From NCBI RefSeq assembly GCF_037055355.1, contig NZ_CP146350.1:4177001-4241000 (forward strand): a DNA stretch of 64,000 nucleotides, in the 5' to 3' direction. The position numbers and the translations under genes are program-made. This document shows, one piece after another, positions 44,155 through 52,141 of this stretch (the stretch's first letter is position 1; the number at the start of each line of letters is the position of its first letter). Below the pieces are notes generated by a model that worked only from the letters and a program-made list of their open reading frames with translations, made no database searches and was not told where the DNA came from. This stretch comes from Streptomyces sp. DG1A-41. GTDB lineage: Bacteria > Actinomycetota > Actinomycetes > Streptomycetales > Streptomycetaceae.

Positions 44155-45705
44155 ATGGAACGGCGCACATTCCTCGCATCCGGCACGGCAGGCATCGCCG
44201 CAGCCGCGACCCCCCTCACCGCCGCCTGCACGCAATCAGACACCCGCTCCAGGGCCACGGCCTCCGCCAGGACCACGAGCACCACCACGAAGACCACCGC
44301 CGCCAACTTCTCCGCCCTCGCCCGCGACCTCGACGGCCCCCTCATCCGCCCGGGCGACACCAACTGGGCGACGGCCCGGCAGCTCTACAACACCCGTTTC
44401 GACGCCCTCAAGCCCGCCGCGGTCGCGTACGTGTCCCACCCGGACGACATCCGCACCGCCCTGGCCTACGCACGCGCCCACGCCCTGCGCGTGGCGATCC
44501 GCAACGGTGGCCATTCCTACGCCGGCTGGTCCTCCGGCGACGGCCGCCTGATCATCGACATCTCGAAACTCAACCGCGTCCGGGCCTCCGGCAACACCGC
44601 GGTGATCGGCGCCGGCGCCAAACTCATCGACGTCTACCGCGCCCTCACCGCGAAGGGCATGACGATCCCCGCCGGCTCCTGCCCCACCGTCGGCGTCTCG
44701 GGCCTCACCCTCGGCGGCGGACACGGCGTGGTCTCCCGCGCCTACGGCCTGACCTGCGACAGCCTCACCCAGGCCACCCTGATCACCGCGGACGGCAAGC
44801 AGCTCACCGCCAACGCCCGTGAGCACAAGGACCTCTTCTGGGCCCTGCGCGGCGCCGGCAACGGCAACTTCGGCGTCGTGACGGAACTGCACTTCAAGAC
44901 CCACCCGGCCCCGCAGGGCGTCTCGGCGTACCTGTCCTGGCCGTGGTCGAAGGCGGCCGCGGTGGTGAAGGCCTGGCAGGAGTGGGGTCCCTCGCAGCCG
45001 GACGAGATCTGGTCGTCCCTCCACCTGGCGAGCGCCGCCGGCGGCACCCCGACCGTCTCCGTCGCGGCGTTCTCCCTCGGCACCTACGGCGAACTCCGGA
45101 ACGCGGTCGACCGCCTCGCCGACCGCGTCGGAGCCCCGGCGAGCAGCGTCTCCCTGCGGCGTCGCTCGTACGAGGAGTCGATGGAGGTGTACGCCGGCTG
45201 CTCCTCGTTCCCGACGGACGCCCAGTGCCATCTGCCCGGCTCGACCCCGGGCCGTTCCCCGAAGGGCGCGCTGGGCCGCGAGACGTACACCGCGGCGTCG
45301 GACTTCTTCGACCGCTCCCTGTCCGCAGCCGGGATCCGCACGCTGCTGTCCCAGATCAGGTCGGTACGCGGCGGCACGGGCAGCATCGCGCTCACCGCCC
45401 TGGGCGGAGCGGTGAACCGTGTCTCCCCGACCTCCACCGCCTTCGTCCACCGCCGTTCCCGCATGCTGGCCCAGTACATCGCCTCCTGGCGCCCGGGCAC
45501 GACGGGCTCCACGGCTCGCTCCTGGCTCGCCTCGGCCCACAAGTCCATGCGCCCCCACGCCTCAGGCGCGGCCTACCAGAACTACACGGACCCGACCCTC
45601 ACCAACTGGCGCAAGGCGTACTACGGTGACGCGGCAACGCGCCTGACCAAACTGAAGAACGAGTACGACCCGACCCGCTTCTTCACATATCCCCAGGCGC
45701 TATAG
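44155..45705 (+). CDS. Tat-exported FAD-linked oxidoreductase (BBE-like)
   Basis: A 516-residue flavoprotein of the PCMH/berberine-bridge family. It begins MERRTFLASGTAGIAAAATP, a twin-arginine signal, followed by LTAAC that may serve as a lipobox. FAD motifs are RNGGHSYAG (8-alpha-His) and GSCPTVGVSGLTLGGGHG (6-S-Cys), so the FAD is probably bound at two points. The C-terminal YYGDAATRLTKLKNEYDPTR is the usual BBE end. Substrates of this family are sugars or secondary metabolites; not predictable here. Confidence 0.9.
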   Translation: MERRTFLASGTAGIAAAATPLTAACTQSDTRSRATASARTTSTTTKTTAANFSALARDLDGPLIRPGDTNWATARQLYNTRFDALKPAAVAYVSHPDDIRTALAYARAHALRVAIRNGGHSYAGWSSGDGRLIIDISKLNRVRASGNTAVIGAGAKLIDVYRALTAKGMTIPAGSCPTVGVSGLTLGGGHGVVSRAYGLTCDSLTQATLITADGKQLTANAREHKDLFWALRGAGNGNFGVVTELHFKTHPAPQGVSAYLSWPWSKAAAVVKAWQEWGPSQPDEIWSSLHLASAAGGTPTVSVAAFSLGTYGELRNAVDRLADRVGAPASSVSLRRRSYEESMEVYAGCSSFPTDAQCHLPGSTPGRSPKGALGRETYTAASDFFDRSLSAAGIRTLLSQIRSVRGGTGSIALTALGGAVNRVSPTSTAFVHRRSRMLAQYIASWRPGTTGSTARSWLASAHKSMRPHASGAAYQNYTDPTLTNWRKAYYGDAATRLTKLKNEYDPTRFFTYPQAL

Positions 45706-45719
45706 GCCGAGGAGCCGCT

Positions 45720-45804
45720 GAGCTGCGGGCAGTCGTGCCGCTGGGGCGGCACGGGTGGGCGCAGCGGCACCCCGCAACGCCGGGCTGCGCACCCACCCCC
45801 GCCC
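45720..45804 (+). repeat. Dispersed structured repeat, copy 4
   Basis: AGCTGCGGGCAGTCGTGCCG followed by a perfect hairpin (GTGCCGC-TGGG-GCGGCAC), then GGGTGGGCGCAGCGGCACCC. It begins 15 bases after the flavoprotein stop and is 97% identical over 67 bases to the block inside the CHAD gene. Confidence 0.75.
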
Positions 45805-45869
45805 CAGCACCGACGCCGAGAATCACGAGCACCAACGCCGAGAATCACGAGCACCAACGCCGAGAATCA
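45805..45869 (+). repeat. 22-base tandem repeat, about three units
   Basis: Units of CGAGCACCAACGCCGAGAAT-CA at 45826 and 45848 are identical, and a variant precedes them at 45805. The final TCA (45867-45869) is the stop codon of the PAP2 gene on the opposite strand. Confidence 0.75.
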
Positions 45870-46583
45870 CGCAGCAAGGTCCCGCTCAGACGCCCCTGCC
45901 CCGGCCCGCTCACTCCGAGCCCCGGGAACCACCGCATCCGACCCATCACCGTCGGCCCCACGCCCAGCCCGCACAAGCCACCCCACCCGAGGCGACCGCT
46001 CAACAGCCCGGGTAACCGGTGTCAACAGCGCCATCGCCACCGGCGACAACAGCAACGCCACAGCCGTCCCCAGCGCGAACCCACCCACGACATCCGTCGG
46101 GTAGTGCACACCCATGTAGACGCGAATGAACCCTCCGAACACGGCCAGCACCAACGCCACCAGCCCGAACTTCCGGTTCGCGACGAACAGCCCGACCGCC
46201 ATCGCCATGACGATCGTCGCGTGGTCGCTCACGAACGAGTAGTCGGTCTTGCCCCTGACGAGCACCTCGAGCCCCTGATGGTCGAGGAACGGCCGGGGCC
46301 GCTCCACGAACCCCCGTATCGGCACGTTGACCAGCACGGCGATCCCCGCCGCGAGCGGCGCCCAGATCAGCGCCGCGACGGAAGCCGCCGCGTCCCCCTC
46401 GCCCCGGCGCCGCACGGACCACCAGCACCCGATCACGAGCAGGACGATGGCGAGCAACAACCCGTACTCGCCCACGAACTCCATGACCCGGTCGAACCAC
46501 GGCGGCGCGTCCTTGGCCAGGCCATTGATGTCATAGAGCAGGTCGACGTCGGGGTTCGACCCGGATGCGGCGAGTCCAGCCAT
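45867..46583 (-). CDS. PAP2-family membrane phosphatase
   Basis: A 238-residue integral phosphatase with five or six helices. The three PAP2 motifs are present: RGFVERPRPF, YSFVSDHAT and RVYMGVHYPTDVVGG. It probably dephosphorylates undecaprenyl pyrophosphate or phosphatidic acid outside the membrane. The last 35 residues are a hydrophilic tail whose stop comes from a tandem DNA repeat. GAAGGGG precedes the ATG. Confidence 0.9.
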   Translation of the reverse strand: MAGLAASGSNPDVDLLYDINGLAKDAPPWFDRVMEFVGEYGLLLAIVLLVIGCWWSVRRRGEGDAAASVAALIWAPLAAGIAVLVNVPIRGFVERPRPFLDHQGLEVLVRGKTDYSFVSDHATIVMAMAVGLFVANRKFGLVALVLAVFGGFIRVYMGVHYPTDVVGGFALGTAVALLLSPVAMALLTPVTRAVERSPRVGWLVRAGRGADGDGSDAVVPGARSERAGAGASERDLAA

Positions 46584-46828
46584 GGTGCTGCGGCCCCTTC
46601 GTCGTCTCTCCCGGCGCACCTGTGTGTGCGCCGCTCCTGCCACCCCCGTGGTTGTAGATCCGCTTCCGCTGCACGCGTGCGTGACACGTGCCGACTCACG
46701 TCTGCTCGGCTACGTCACCAGGAACGCATGGTCCCCGTTGATACGTTCCACACTCCACCAAATGATCACTCAGACGTTATCGAAGAGAGATACGTCTTCG
46801 CAGCTCACGGGGTGGGTTCACGCTCGGC

Positions 46829-47830
46829 TCACACCGTCGTGGGCAGTGCTTTCGCGCCATCTTCGGTCACCCGGGTGGCCCCGAAGTAGTCGGGGGTGTC
46901 GATCGGGTCGAACCGGATCACCGCACCCGTTCGCGGCGCGTCGATCATGTACCCGCCTCCGACATAAATGCCGACATGCCGGATCGCACGCGAATTGGTG
47001 AGGTCGTCCGAGAAGAACACGAGGTCGCCGGGGAGCAGTTCGTCCCGCGCGGGGTGCGGCCCGGCGTTGTACTGGTCGTTGGCGACACGCGGCAGCTTGA
47101 TGCCCACGGTCTCGTAGGCGGCCTGGGTCAGTCCCGAGCAGTCGAAGCGTCCGCCCTGCTCAGCGGTGCCGGTGCCGCCCCACAGGTAGGGCGTGCCGAG
47201 CTTCGTCTGCGCGTACTCGATGGCGCCGGCGGCCTGCTCGGAGGGGTCGACCCGCCCGACGGGCGCCGCGAAGCTCTCGGAGAGTGTCGTGATCCTCTTC
47301 ACGTAGTTCCGGGTCTCGCTGTACGGCGGCACGCCCCCGTACTTGATCACCGCGTACGCCCCCGCGTTGTAAGCGGCCAGCATGTTTTCGGTCAGGTTCC
47401 CGCCGACTTTCTTCACGTACGACGCGAGTTCGCAGTCGTACGACGCGGCGGAGGGAATCGCGTCCTTCGGGTCCCACACGTCCCGGTCGCCGTCGCCGTC
47501 GCCGTCGATGCCGTGCGTGGCCCACGTACCGGGAATGAACTGCGCTATCCCCTGGGCGGCGGCGTGGCTCTGGGCCCTCGGGTTGAACCCGCTCTCCTGG
47601 TAGAGCTGGGCGGCGAGCAGGGCCGGGCTGATGGCGGGGCAGAGGTTGCCCCACTTCTGCACGAGGGCCGAGTACGCGGCGGGCACCGACCCCTTGGCCA
47701 GCGCTTTCGCCCCACCGCCGACCCCGTTGGCCAGGTTCCCGGCGACGATGTAGACCCCGACGACGAGCAGCATCACGAAGGCCAGGGCGGAGCTGATCGC
47801 AACAGTCGCCACGATCCATGCCTTACGCAC
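46829..47830 (-). CDS. Bifunctional lytic transglycosylase / NlpC-P60 endopeptidase
   Basis: A 333-residue cell-wall hydrolase. One membrane helix (residues 5-30), then an SLT-type muramidase domain (AAQLYQESGFNPRAQSHAAA with catalytic Glu; AAYNAGAYAV) and a NlpC/P60 domain with Cys (GGRFDCSGLTQAAY) and His (IRHVGIYVGGG). GTG at 47830 is preferred because a GAGGGG site is well spaced from it; a TTG 6 bases earlier is possible. It resembles the VirB1/P60 wall-openers of Gram-positive type IV systems, one of which is encoded 3 kb downstream. Confidence 0.92.
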   Translation of the reverse strand: MRKAWIVATVAISSALAFVMLLVVGVYIVAGNLANGVGGGAKALAKGSVPAAYSALVQKWGNLCPAISPALLAAQLYQESGFNPRAQSHAAAQGIAQFIPGTWATHGIDGDGDGDRDVWDPKDAIPSAASYDCELASYVKKVGGNLTENMLAAYNAGAYAVIKYGGVPPYSETRNYVKRITTLSESFAAPVGRVDPSEQAAGAIEYAQTKLGTPYLWGGTGTAEQGGRFDCSGLTQAAYETVGIKLPRVANDQYNAGPHPARDELLPGDLVFFSDDLTNSRAIRHVGIYVGGGYMIDAPRTGAVIRFDPIDTPDYFGATRVTEDGAKALPTTV

Positions 47831-47996
47831 CGTCAACCGCCCCTCGCCGGCCAGGAGTCCGTCGCCTCGTCAGTGTAGAGGCGGCCGCCGTGCGCCGGAA
47901 TGATCACGGCGAGAGGAGTCGGGGCAGAAGGGGAACACCCGACAGCACGGCCCGGCACGACGGAGGCACGGCGGGGGCAACCGGCGCACGGCCCCG

Positions 47997-48734
47997 TCAC
48001 GGGTCGCCCGCCGCCTCCCGGTACAACCGCTCCACCTCCGCACCGAGCACCACGCTGTAGGACACGTCGGGCGTCGTCCCGCCGTCGTCATGGCCGCCGA
48101 GGATCCCCACGACCTGCCCGTCCCCGTTCACCCAGGGACTCCCGCTGGTGCCGCCGGCGAACCCCGGGCACTCGATGCGCTGCTGGGTGGGACTGTGCGC
48201 GGTGGGCCTGTTGGTACAGCTGATGGGCGTCTCGCGGGAGTCGGGATATCCGGTCATGGTGACCGCCGTCGCCCCCGTCGCCGTACCGGTGGCGAGCCGG
48301 TACCCACCGACGACGTCCTCGACTCCCTTCCCGCCCCGCGGCGCGACGACGGCGAACGCCACGTCGCTGTCCTCCCCCCGCCCCGCCACCCACCCACGGG
48401 GCAGGAACCGCCGCTTCACCTTCCACACCCCGTAAGGCGCACGGCCGTCCCGATACCCCGGCACGAACACGAGCCCCCCACGCCCGTCCAGGCAGTGCGC
48501 TGCGGTGACGACGAGATTCCGGTACGGCGCCCGCACCACGGACGCGGTGCAGAAGTGCCCGCCGGCGGGCCGCGTCGCCCGATCGGCGGGGACGAGCACC
48601 CCGACCCGCGCGCTCCCCGCACCCGCCCCCGCGGTGACGGTCACCCCGAAGGGCCCGCCCCCGTCGTCGGCCACCGCGGTGGACGCTGAGGTGAGGGCGA
48701 CAAGAACCACGGCAATGGAGAGGACGCGCTTCAT
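47997..48734 (-). CDS. Secreted trypsin-like serine protease
   Basis: A 245-residue protease. Signal peptide VLSIAVVLVALTSASTAVA. Triad: His in VVTAAHCLDG, Asp in GEDSDVAFAVV, Ser in FAGGTSGSPWVNG. Two Cys pairs (CTAS...AAHC and SCTN...IECPG) may form disulfides. Pro-region is very short. Unlinked to the divergent protease by operon. It acts outside the cell; substrate unknown. Confidence 0.9.
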   Translation of the reverse strand: MKRVLSIAVVLVALTSASTAVADDGGGPFGVTVTAGAGAGSARVGVLVPADRATRPAGGHFCTASVVRAPYRNLVVTAAHCLDGRGGLVFVPGYRDGRAPYGVWKVKRRFLPRGWVAGRGEDSDVAFAVVAPRGGKGVEDVVGGYRLATGTATGATAVTMTGYPDSRETPISCTNRPTAHSPTQQRIECPGFAGGTSGSPWVNGDGQVVGILGGHDDGGTTPDVSYSVVLGAEVERLYREAAGDP

Positions 48735-48906
48735 CGGCGCACTGTGCCCGACGAAGGTGAGAGAAACGTGTGCCGCCGGCCTTCAGCCCCGCCGAGACCG
48801 GGCCCCTCGGGTCAAGCCGCGCCCATCCCCCGGCCATCGGCCCGTCACTGATCGGTAAGCCCGGCACCCGCTTCAGTAAGGCGGAGGTCAGGATTCCGAA
48901 ACCCGT

Positions 48907-48929
48907 CTTGTTGTCACGTACTCAACAAG
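48907..48929. promoter_or_regulatory. Inverted repeat in the S53 protease promoter region
   Basis: CTTGTTG and CAACAAG, perfect 7-base arms around TCACGTACT, lie 95 bases upstream of the protease start, within a 289-base gap between two divergent protease genes. Probable operator. Confidence 0.45.
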
Positions 48930-49023
48930 CGATCGTCGTCGCGGGTCGCCGCCCCCGCCGGGAACCGTACCGGCGGAACCCCCACCCGCAGGCCTCTGTC
49001 CACCACTGCCAGGAGGCTGTACC

Positions 49024-50313
49024 TTGCGCACGACACCGCACAACTCCCCCGCCGGCCGCCGCAGATGGCGCCGCATCGGCGCCGCCGTCACCGCCACTGC
49101 CGCACTCCTCCTCACCGGCCTCACCACCGCCGCCCACGCGGAGGCCACCCCGGCCGCCCCCGCCAAGGTCACCTGGACCCGCTCCTGCGCGCTCCCCCGG
49201 CACCCGGGCGAGATGGCCTGCAACGCCCTTCGCGTCACGGGCGGCCGCACCGCCTTCCAGCAGCAGCACGGCATCTCACCCACGGCCGCCGACGCCTCCA
49301 CCCCCTCCGGCTACGGCCCCTCCGACCTCCGGAACGCCTACGGCCTGACCTCCGCCGCCACGAGCAACGGCACCGGCCGGACCATCGCCATCGTCGACGC
49401 CTACGACGACCCCAACGCCGAGTCCGACCTCGGCGCCTACCGCTCGCACTACGGCCTGCCCGCCTGCACCAGCGCCAACGGCTGTTTCAAGAAGGTCGGC
49501 CAGACCGGCTCCACGACCTCCCTACCCGCCCCCAACAGCGGCTGGGCCGCCGAGATCTCCCTCGACCTCGACATGGCCAGCGCGATCTGCCCGAACTGCC
49601 ACATCCTCCTCGTCGAGGCCAAGTCCGCCACCATGGCCAACCTGGGCACGGCCGTCAACGAGGCCGTCAGCCTGGGCGCCAAGTACGTCTCCAACAGCTA
49701 CGGCGGCGGCGAGTCCTCCTCCGACGCGACGTACGACTCCGCCTACTTCAACCACCCGGGCGTCGCCATCACCGTCAGCGCGGGCGACGGGGGCTACGGC
49801 GCCGAGTACCCTGCGGCGTCGCAGTACGTGACGGCCGTGGGCGGCACCAGGCTCTCCGCCTCCTCCACCACCCGCGGCTGGACGGAGAGCGTCTGGCGGA
49901 CCAGCAGCACCGAAGGCACCGGCTCCGGCTGCTCCGCCTACGACGCCAAGCCCGCCTGGCAGACCGACACCGGCTGCGCCAAGCGCATGATCGCCGACGT
50001 CTCCGCCGTCGCCGACCCGGCGACCGGTGTCTCCGTCTACGACACCTACGGCGCCGACGGCCAGGGCTGGGCCACCTACGGCGGCACCAGCGCCTCCGCC
50101 CCGATCATCGCCAGCGTCTACGCCCTGGCGGGCACCCCCTCCAGCGGCTCCTACCCGGCGAAGTTCCCCTACGCGAACACCTCCGCCCTGAACGACGTCA
50201 CCAGCGGCAGCAACGGCACCTGCACCATCAGCTACTTCTGCACCGCCCGAACGGGCTACGACGGCCCGACCGGCTGGGGCACCCCGAACGGAGTCGGCGC
50301 CTTCACCGGCTGA
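49024..50313 (+). CDS. Secreted S53 (sedolisin-like) peptidase
   Basis: A 429-residue secreted serine-carboxyl peptidase. Signal peptide RRIGAAVTATAALLLTGLTT. Catalytic Glu and Asp are in GWAAEISLDLDMASAICPNC, the oxyanion Asp in SAGDGG, and Ser in YGGTSASAPIIASVY. The activation pro-domain is absent or reduced to about 50 residues. TTG start with a perfect AGGAGG 7 bases before it. Family members work at acid pH. Confidence 0.9.
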   Translation: MRTTPHNSPAGRRRWRRIGAAVTATAALLLTGLTTAAHAEATPAAPAKVTWTRSCALPRHPGEMACNALRVTGGRTAFQQQHGISPTAADASTPSGYGPSDLRNAYGLTSAATSNGTGRTIAIVDAYDDPNAESDLGAYRSHYGLPACTSANGCFKKVGQTGSTTSLPAPNSGWAAEISLDLDMASAICPNCHILLVEAKSATMANLGTAVNEAVSLGAKYVSNSYGGGESSSDATYDSAYFNHPGVAITVSAGDGGYGAEYPAASQYVTAVGGTRLSASSTTRGWTESVWRTSSTEGTGSGCSAYDAKPAWQTDTGCAKRMIADVSAVADPATGVSVYDTYGADGQGWATYGGTSASAPIIASVYALAGTPSSGSYPAKFPYANTSALNDVTSGSNGTCTISYFCTARTGYDGPTGWGTPNGVGAFTG

Positions 50314-50389
50314 CCCCCTCCCGCTCGTGACGGACCGTCACTGAGAAGCGCCGCCTGGGGCCGTGGGGCCCGAGGCCGGCAGGGGACGC

Positions 50390-50419
50390 ACGGGCCGCGG
50401 CAACCCAGCCGCGGCCCGT
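50390..50419 (+). terminator. Terminator after the S53 peptidase
   Basis: ACGGGCCGCGG and CCGCGGCCCGT, perfect 11-base arms around CAACCCAG, 76 bases after the stop. A smaller palindrome, GTGACGG-A-CCGTCAC, lies closer at 50327. Confidence 0.6.
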
Positions 50420-50790
50420 TCGCCGCGCCAGGTAGCCTTCACCCCGAGAACACCGGGTCGACCCCTCACCCGACCGACCGTCAGAAACGGTCCGGAAAGG
50501 TGACGCAGGTCGTAAAAGGGCACAACGACGGAACCACACGACAGGTTTCGCTCAGGCCTCATTGCCCGGCGTGACCCGTCGTGATACACAGAGTGACCAT
50601 ACGATCCTTCGTACACCGTCCGGCACCTCCCTTAGAGGCCGGCGCGGAACGGTGGCAAGGTATTCGTACGAAACCCGCCAATCAATGACGCCAAGTCGAC
50701 ATACGACAGCGTCATCGTCGGCGAGAATGAGGCCTGACCTCTGCACGACCGCAGAGGATGCGGAACTACCCAACAGGGGCGGTGACTTAC
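50420..50790 (+). other. Intergenic region before the type IV-like operon
   Basis: About 370 bases without a convincing gene. It should hold the operon promoter, but I see no clear -35/-10 pair. Several short TACGA words (near 50600, 50667 and 50701) occur; their meaning is unknown. GGGGCGGTGAC near the end is a plausible ribosome site. Confidence 0.4.
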
Positions 50791-51099
50791 ATGCTCTTTG
50801 CGGCCGATAAGGGAGACATCAACACCATCATCGGCGGGATCGCTCCGGACTGGGGCCCCTTCGGCAGCCTGGGCAACGAGGCCAAGGTGATGATCGAGGT
50901 CGTGATGGCGGTCGCCATCCTGCTCTGCCTCGGCATCGCCATCTGGGGCGCCGCCAAGCAGCGCATCGGTGCCACCGCCCTGCGGGACACCTTCAGCGCG
51001 GAGCAGGGCAAGGGCCTCATCATCGCGGGCCTGACGGGCGTGTTCATCATCGGCTCACTCGGCACGCTCTTCACCATCGTGTACGGCATGGCCGTGTAG
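50791..51099 (+). CDS. Small two-helix membrane protein of the type IV-like cluster
   Basis: A 102-residue protein, MLFAADKGDINTIIGGIAPD. Two hydrophobic helices (EVVMAVAILLCLGIAIWGA and GLIIAGLTGVFIIGSLGTLF) flank a basic loop with RIGATALRDTF. The two-helix shape resembles pilin-like or VirB2/TrbC-type subunits; no identity can be shown. First gene of the operon. A longer frame from 50758 is possible but has no better ribosome site. Confidence 0.8.
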   Translation: MLFAADKGDINTIIGGIAPDWGPFGSLGNEAKVMIEVVMAVAILLCLGIAIWGAAKQRIGATALRDTFSAEQGKGLIIAGLTGVFIIGSLGTLFTIVYGMAV

Positions 51100-51189
51100 G
51101 CCGGGCCCCACCGCCCCGGCCTGGCACGCCCGGCTCCCCCTCCATCCCACCCGCCCGTCGTGCCCACCGGCGAAGGTTGCGTTTCCCTG

Positions 51190-51312
51190 ATGTCGAGTCA
51201 CCACACCGCGCCCGCGCGGGAACCAGCACGGCTACCGTCGTACGAGGAGTACGAGCAGTACGACCGGTACGAGGTGTTTCCGCACGACGTCGAGGGGGCG
51301 TACGCGGCATGA
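51190..51312 (+). CDS. 40-residue acidic Tyr-rich peptide within the cluster
   Basis: ATG start, MSSHHTAPAREPARLPSYEE then YEQYDRYEVFPHDVEGAYAA. It overlaps the next gene in an ATGA, a sign of real translation. Five Tyr alternate with acidic residues. No match known; possibly an adaptor for the secretion apparatus or only a coupling frame. Confidence 0.55.
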   Translation: MSSHHTAPAREPARLPSYEEYEQYDRYEVFPHDVEGAYAA

Positions 51313-52141
51313 GTCTGGGTGACGAGCACGAGCCCTCCGGCGGCTACGGCGGCACGGGCCAGACCCGCACCCGCCTGCCCGACACCAGCACCGACGCCTA
51401 CGGCAACCCCCGCCGCAGCCGCTCGTCGTCCCGCAGCCTGGTCACGGTCGTCGGAGTGGTGGTCCTCCTCATCGCAGCGATCGCCTTCGCGAACCGGGGG
51501 GTGGCGACCCGTCCTCTTCCACGGACGGCTCCGCCGCCAAGCCGGAATCAGCAGCCACGGCTCCCTCCGGCCAACGCCCCGTCCAGTCCAAGTCGGCGGC
51601 CGGCATCCCGTCGGGCTTTGCCCAGGACCAAGAGGGGGCGGAGAGCGCGGCGGCGAACTACGCGGTGGTGCTGGTCTCGGCCGACATCCTCAAGCCCGCG
51701 CGGCGTCCCGAAATCGTCCGCCAGGTGTTCGACGCCGGCAGGGTCTCCGAGCTGGAGAGAAACCTCGACCGCGTGTACGACAAGGCGTTCCTGGACAAGG
51801 TCGGCCTGGACGAGAACGGCAACGCGCCGAAGGGCAGCACATACGTCTCCCGCACCATGCCGGTCGGCACCAAGGTCACCGACTACGGGGGCAGCACCGC
51901 CACCGTCGAGGTCTGGTGCACAGGCGTCTACGGGATGACGGGGGAGAGCTCGGAGAACCCGGTCACCAGCGACTGGTTCACCATGACCCTCCAGTTGCGC
52001 TGGACCGACAGCGACTGGAAGGTCGACAGCTTCTCCCAGAAGGAAGGCCCGGCGCCGGTCAACGGCGACAACAGGGTGTCGACGTCGGACGACATCTCCA
52101 AGGCCGTCGAGGAGTTCGGAGGGTTCACGTATGCCCGGTAG
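51309..52141 (+). pseudogene. VirB8/TcpC-like membrane protein, frameshifted in a G-run
   Basis: The N-terminal part (MSLGDEHEPSGGYGGTGQTR, helix SLVTVVGVVVLLIAAIAFAN) is in one frame and ends near NRG. The continuation, GDPSSSTDGSAAKPES... GFAQDQEGAESAAANYAVVL and the C-terminal domain (KGSTYVSRTMPVGTKVTDYG ... ISKAVEEFGGFTYAR), is in another. One extra G in the six-G run at 51496-51501 would restore a single frame of about 278 codons. The anchor plus NTF2-like domain suggests VirB8/TcpC. Real mutation, sequencing error or slippage cannot be told apart here. Confidence 0.7.

Noticed and set aside
46584..46828. Hidden gene between PAP2 and the muramidase
   Set aside because: Short frames exist but none has a ribosome site or protein-like sequence; nothing else recognised in the 245 bases.
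50338..50616. 92-residue minus-strand frame upstream of the type IV-like operon
   Set aside because: It runs across the S53 terminator hairpin, has atypical composition and no ribosome site.
51496..51501. Programmed ribosomal frameshift in the VirB8-like gene
   Set aside because: No downstream stimulatory structure or slippery heptamer of a known type is evident; error or mutation is simpler.
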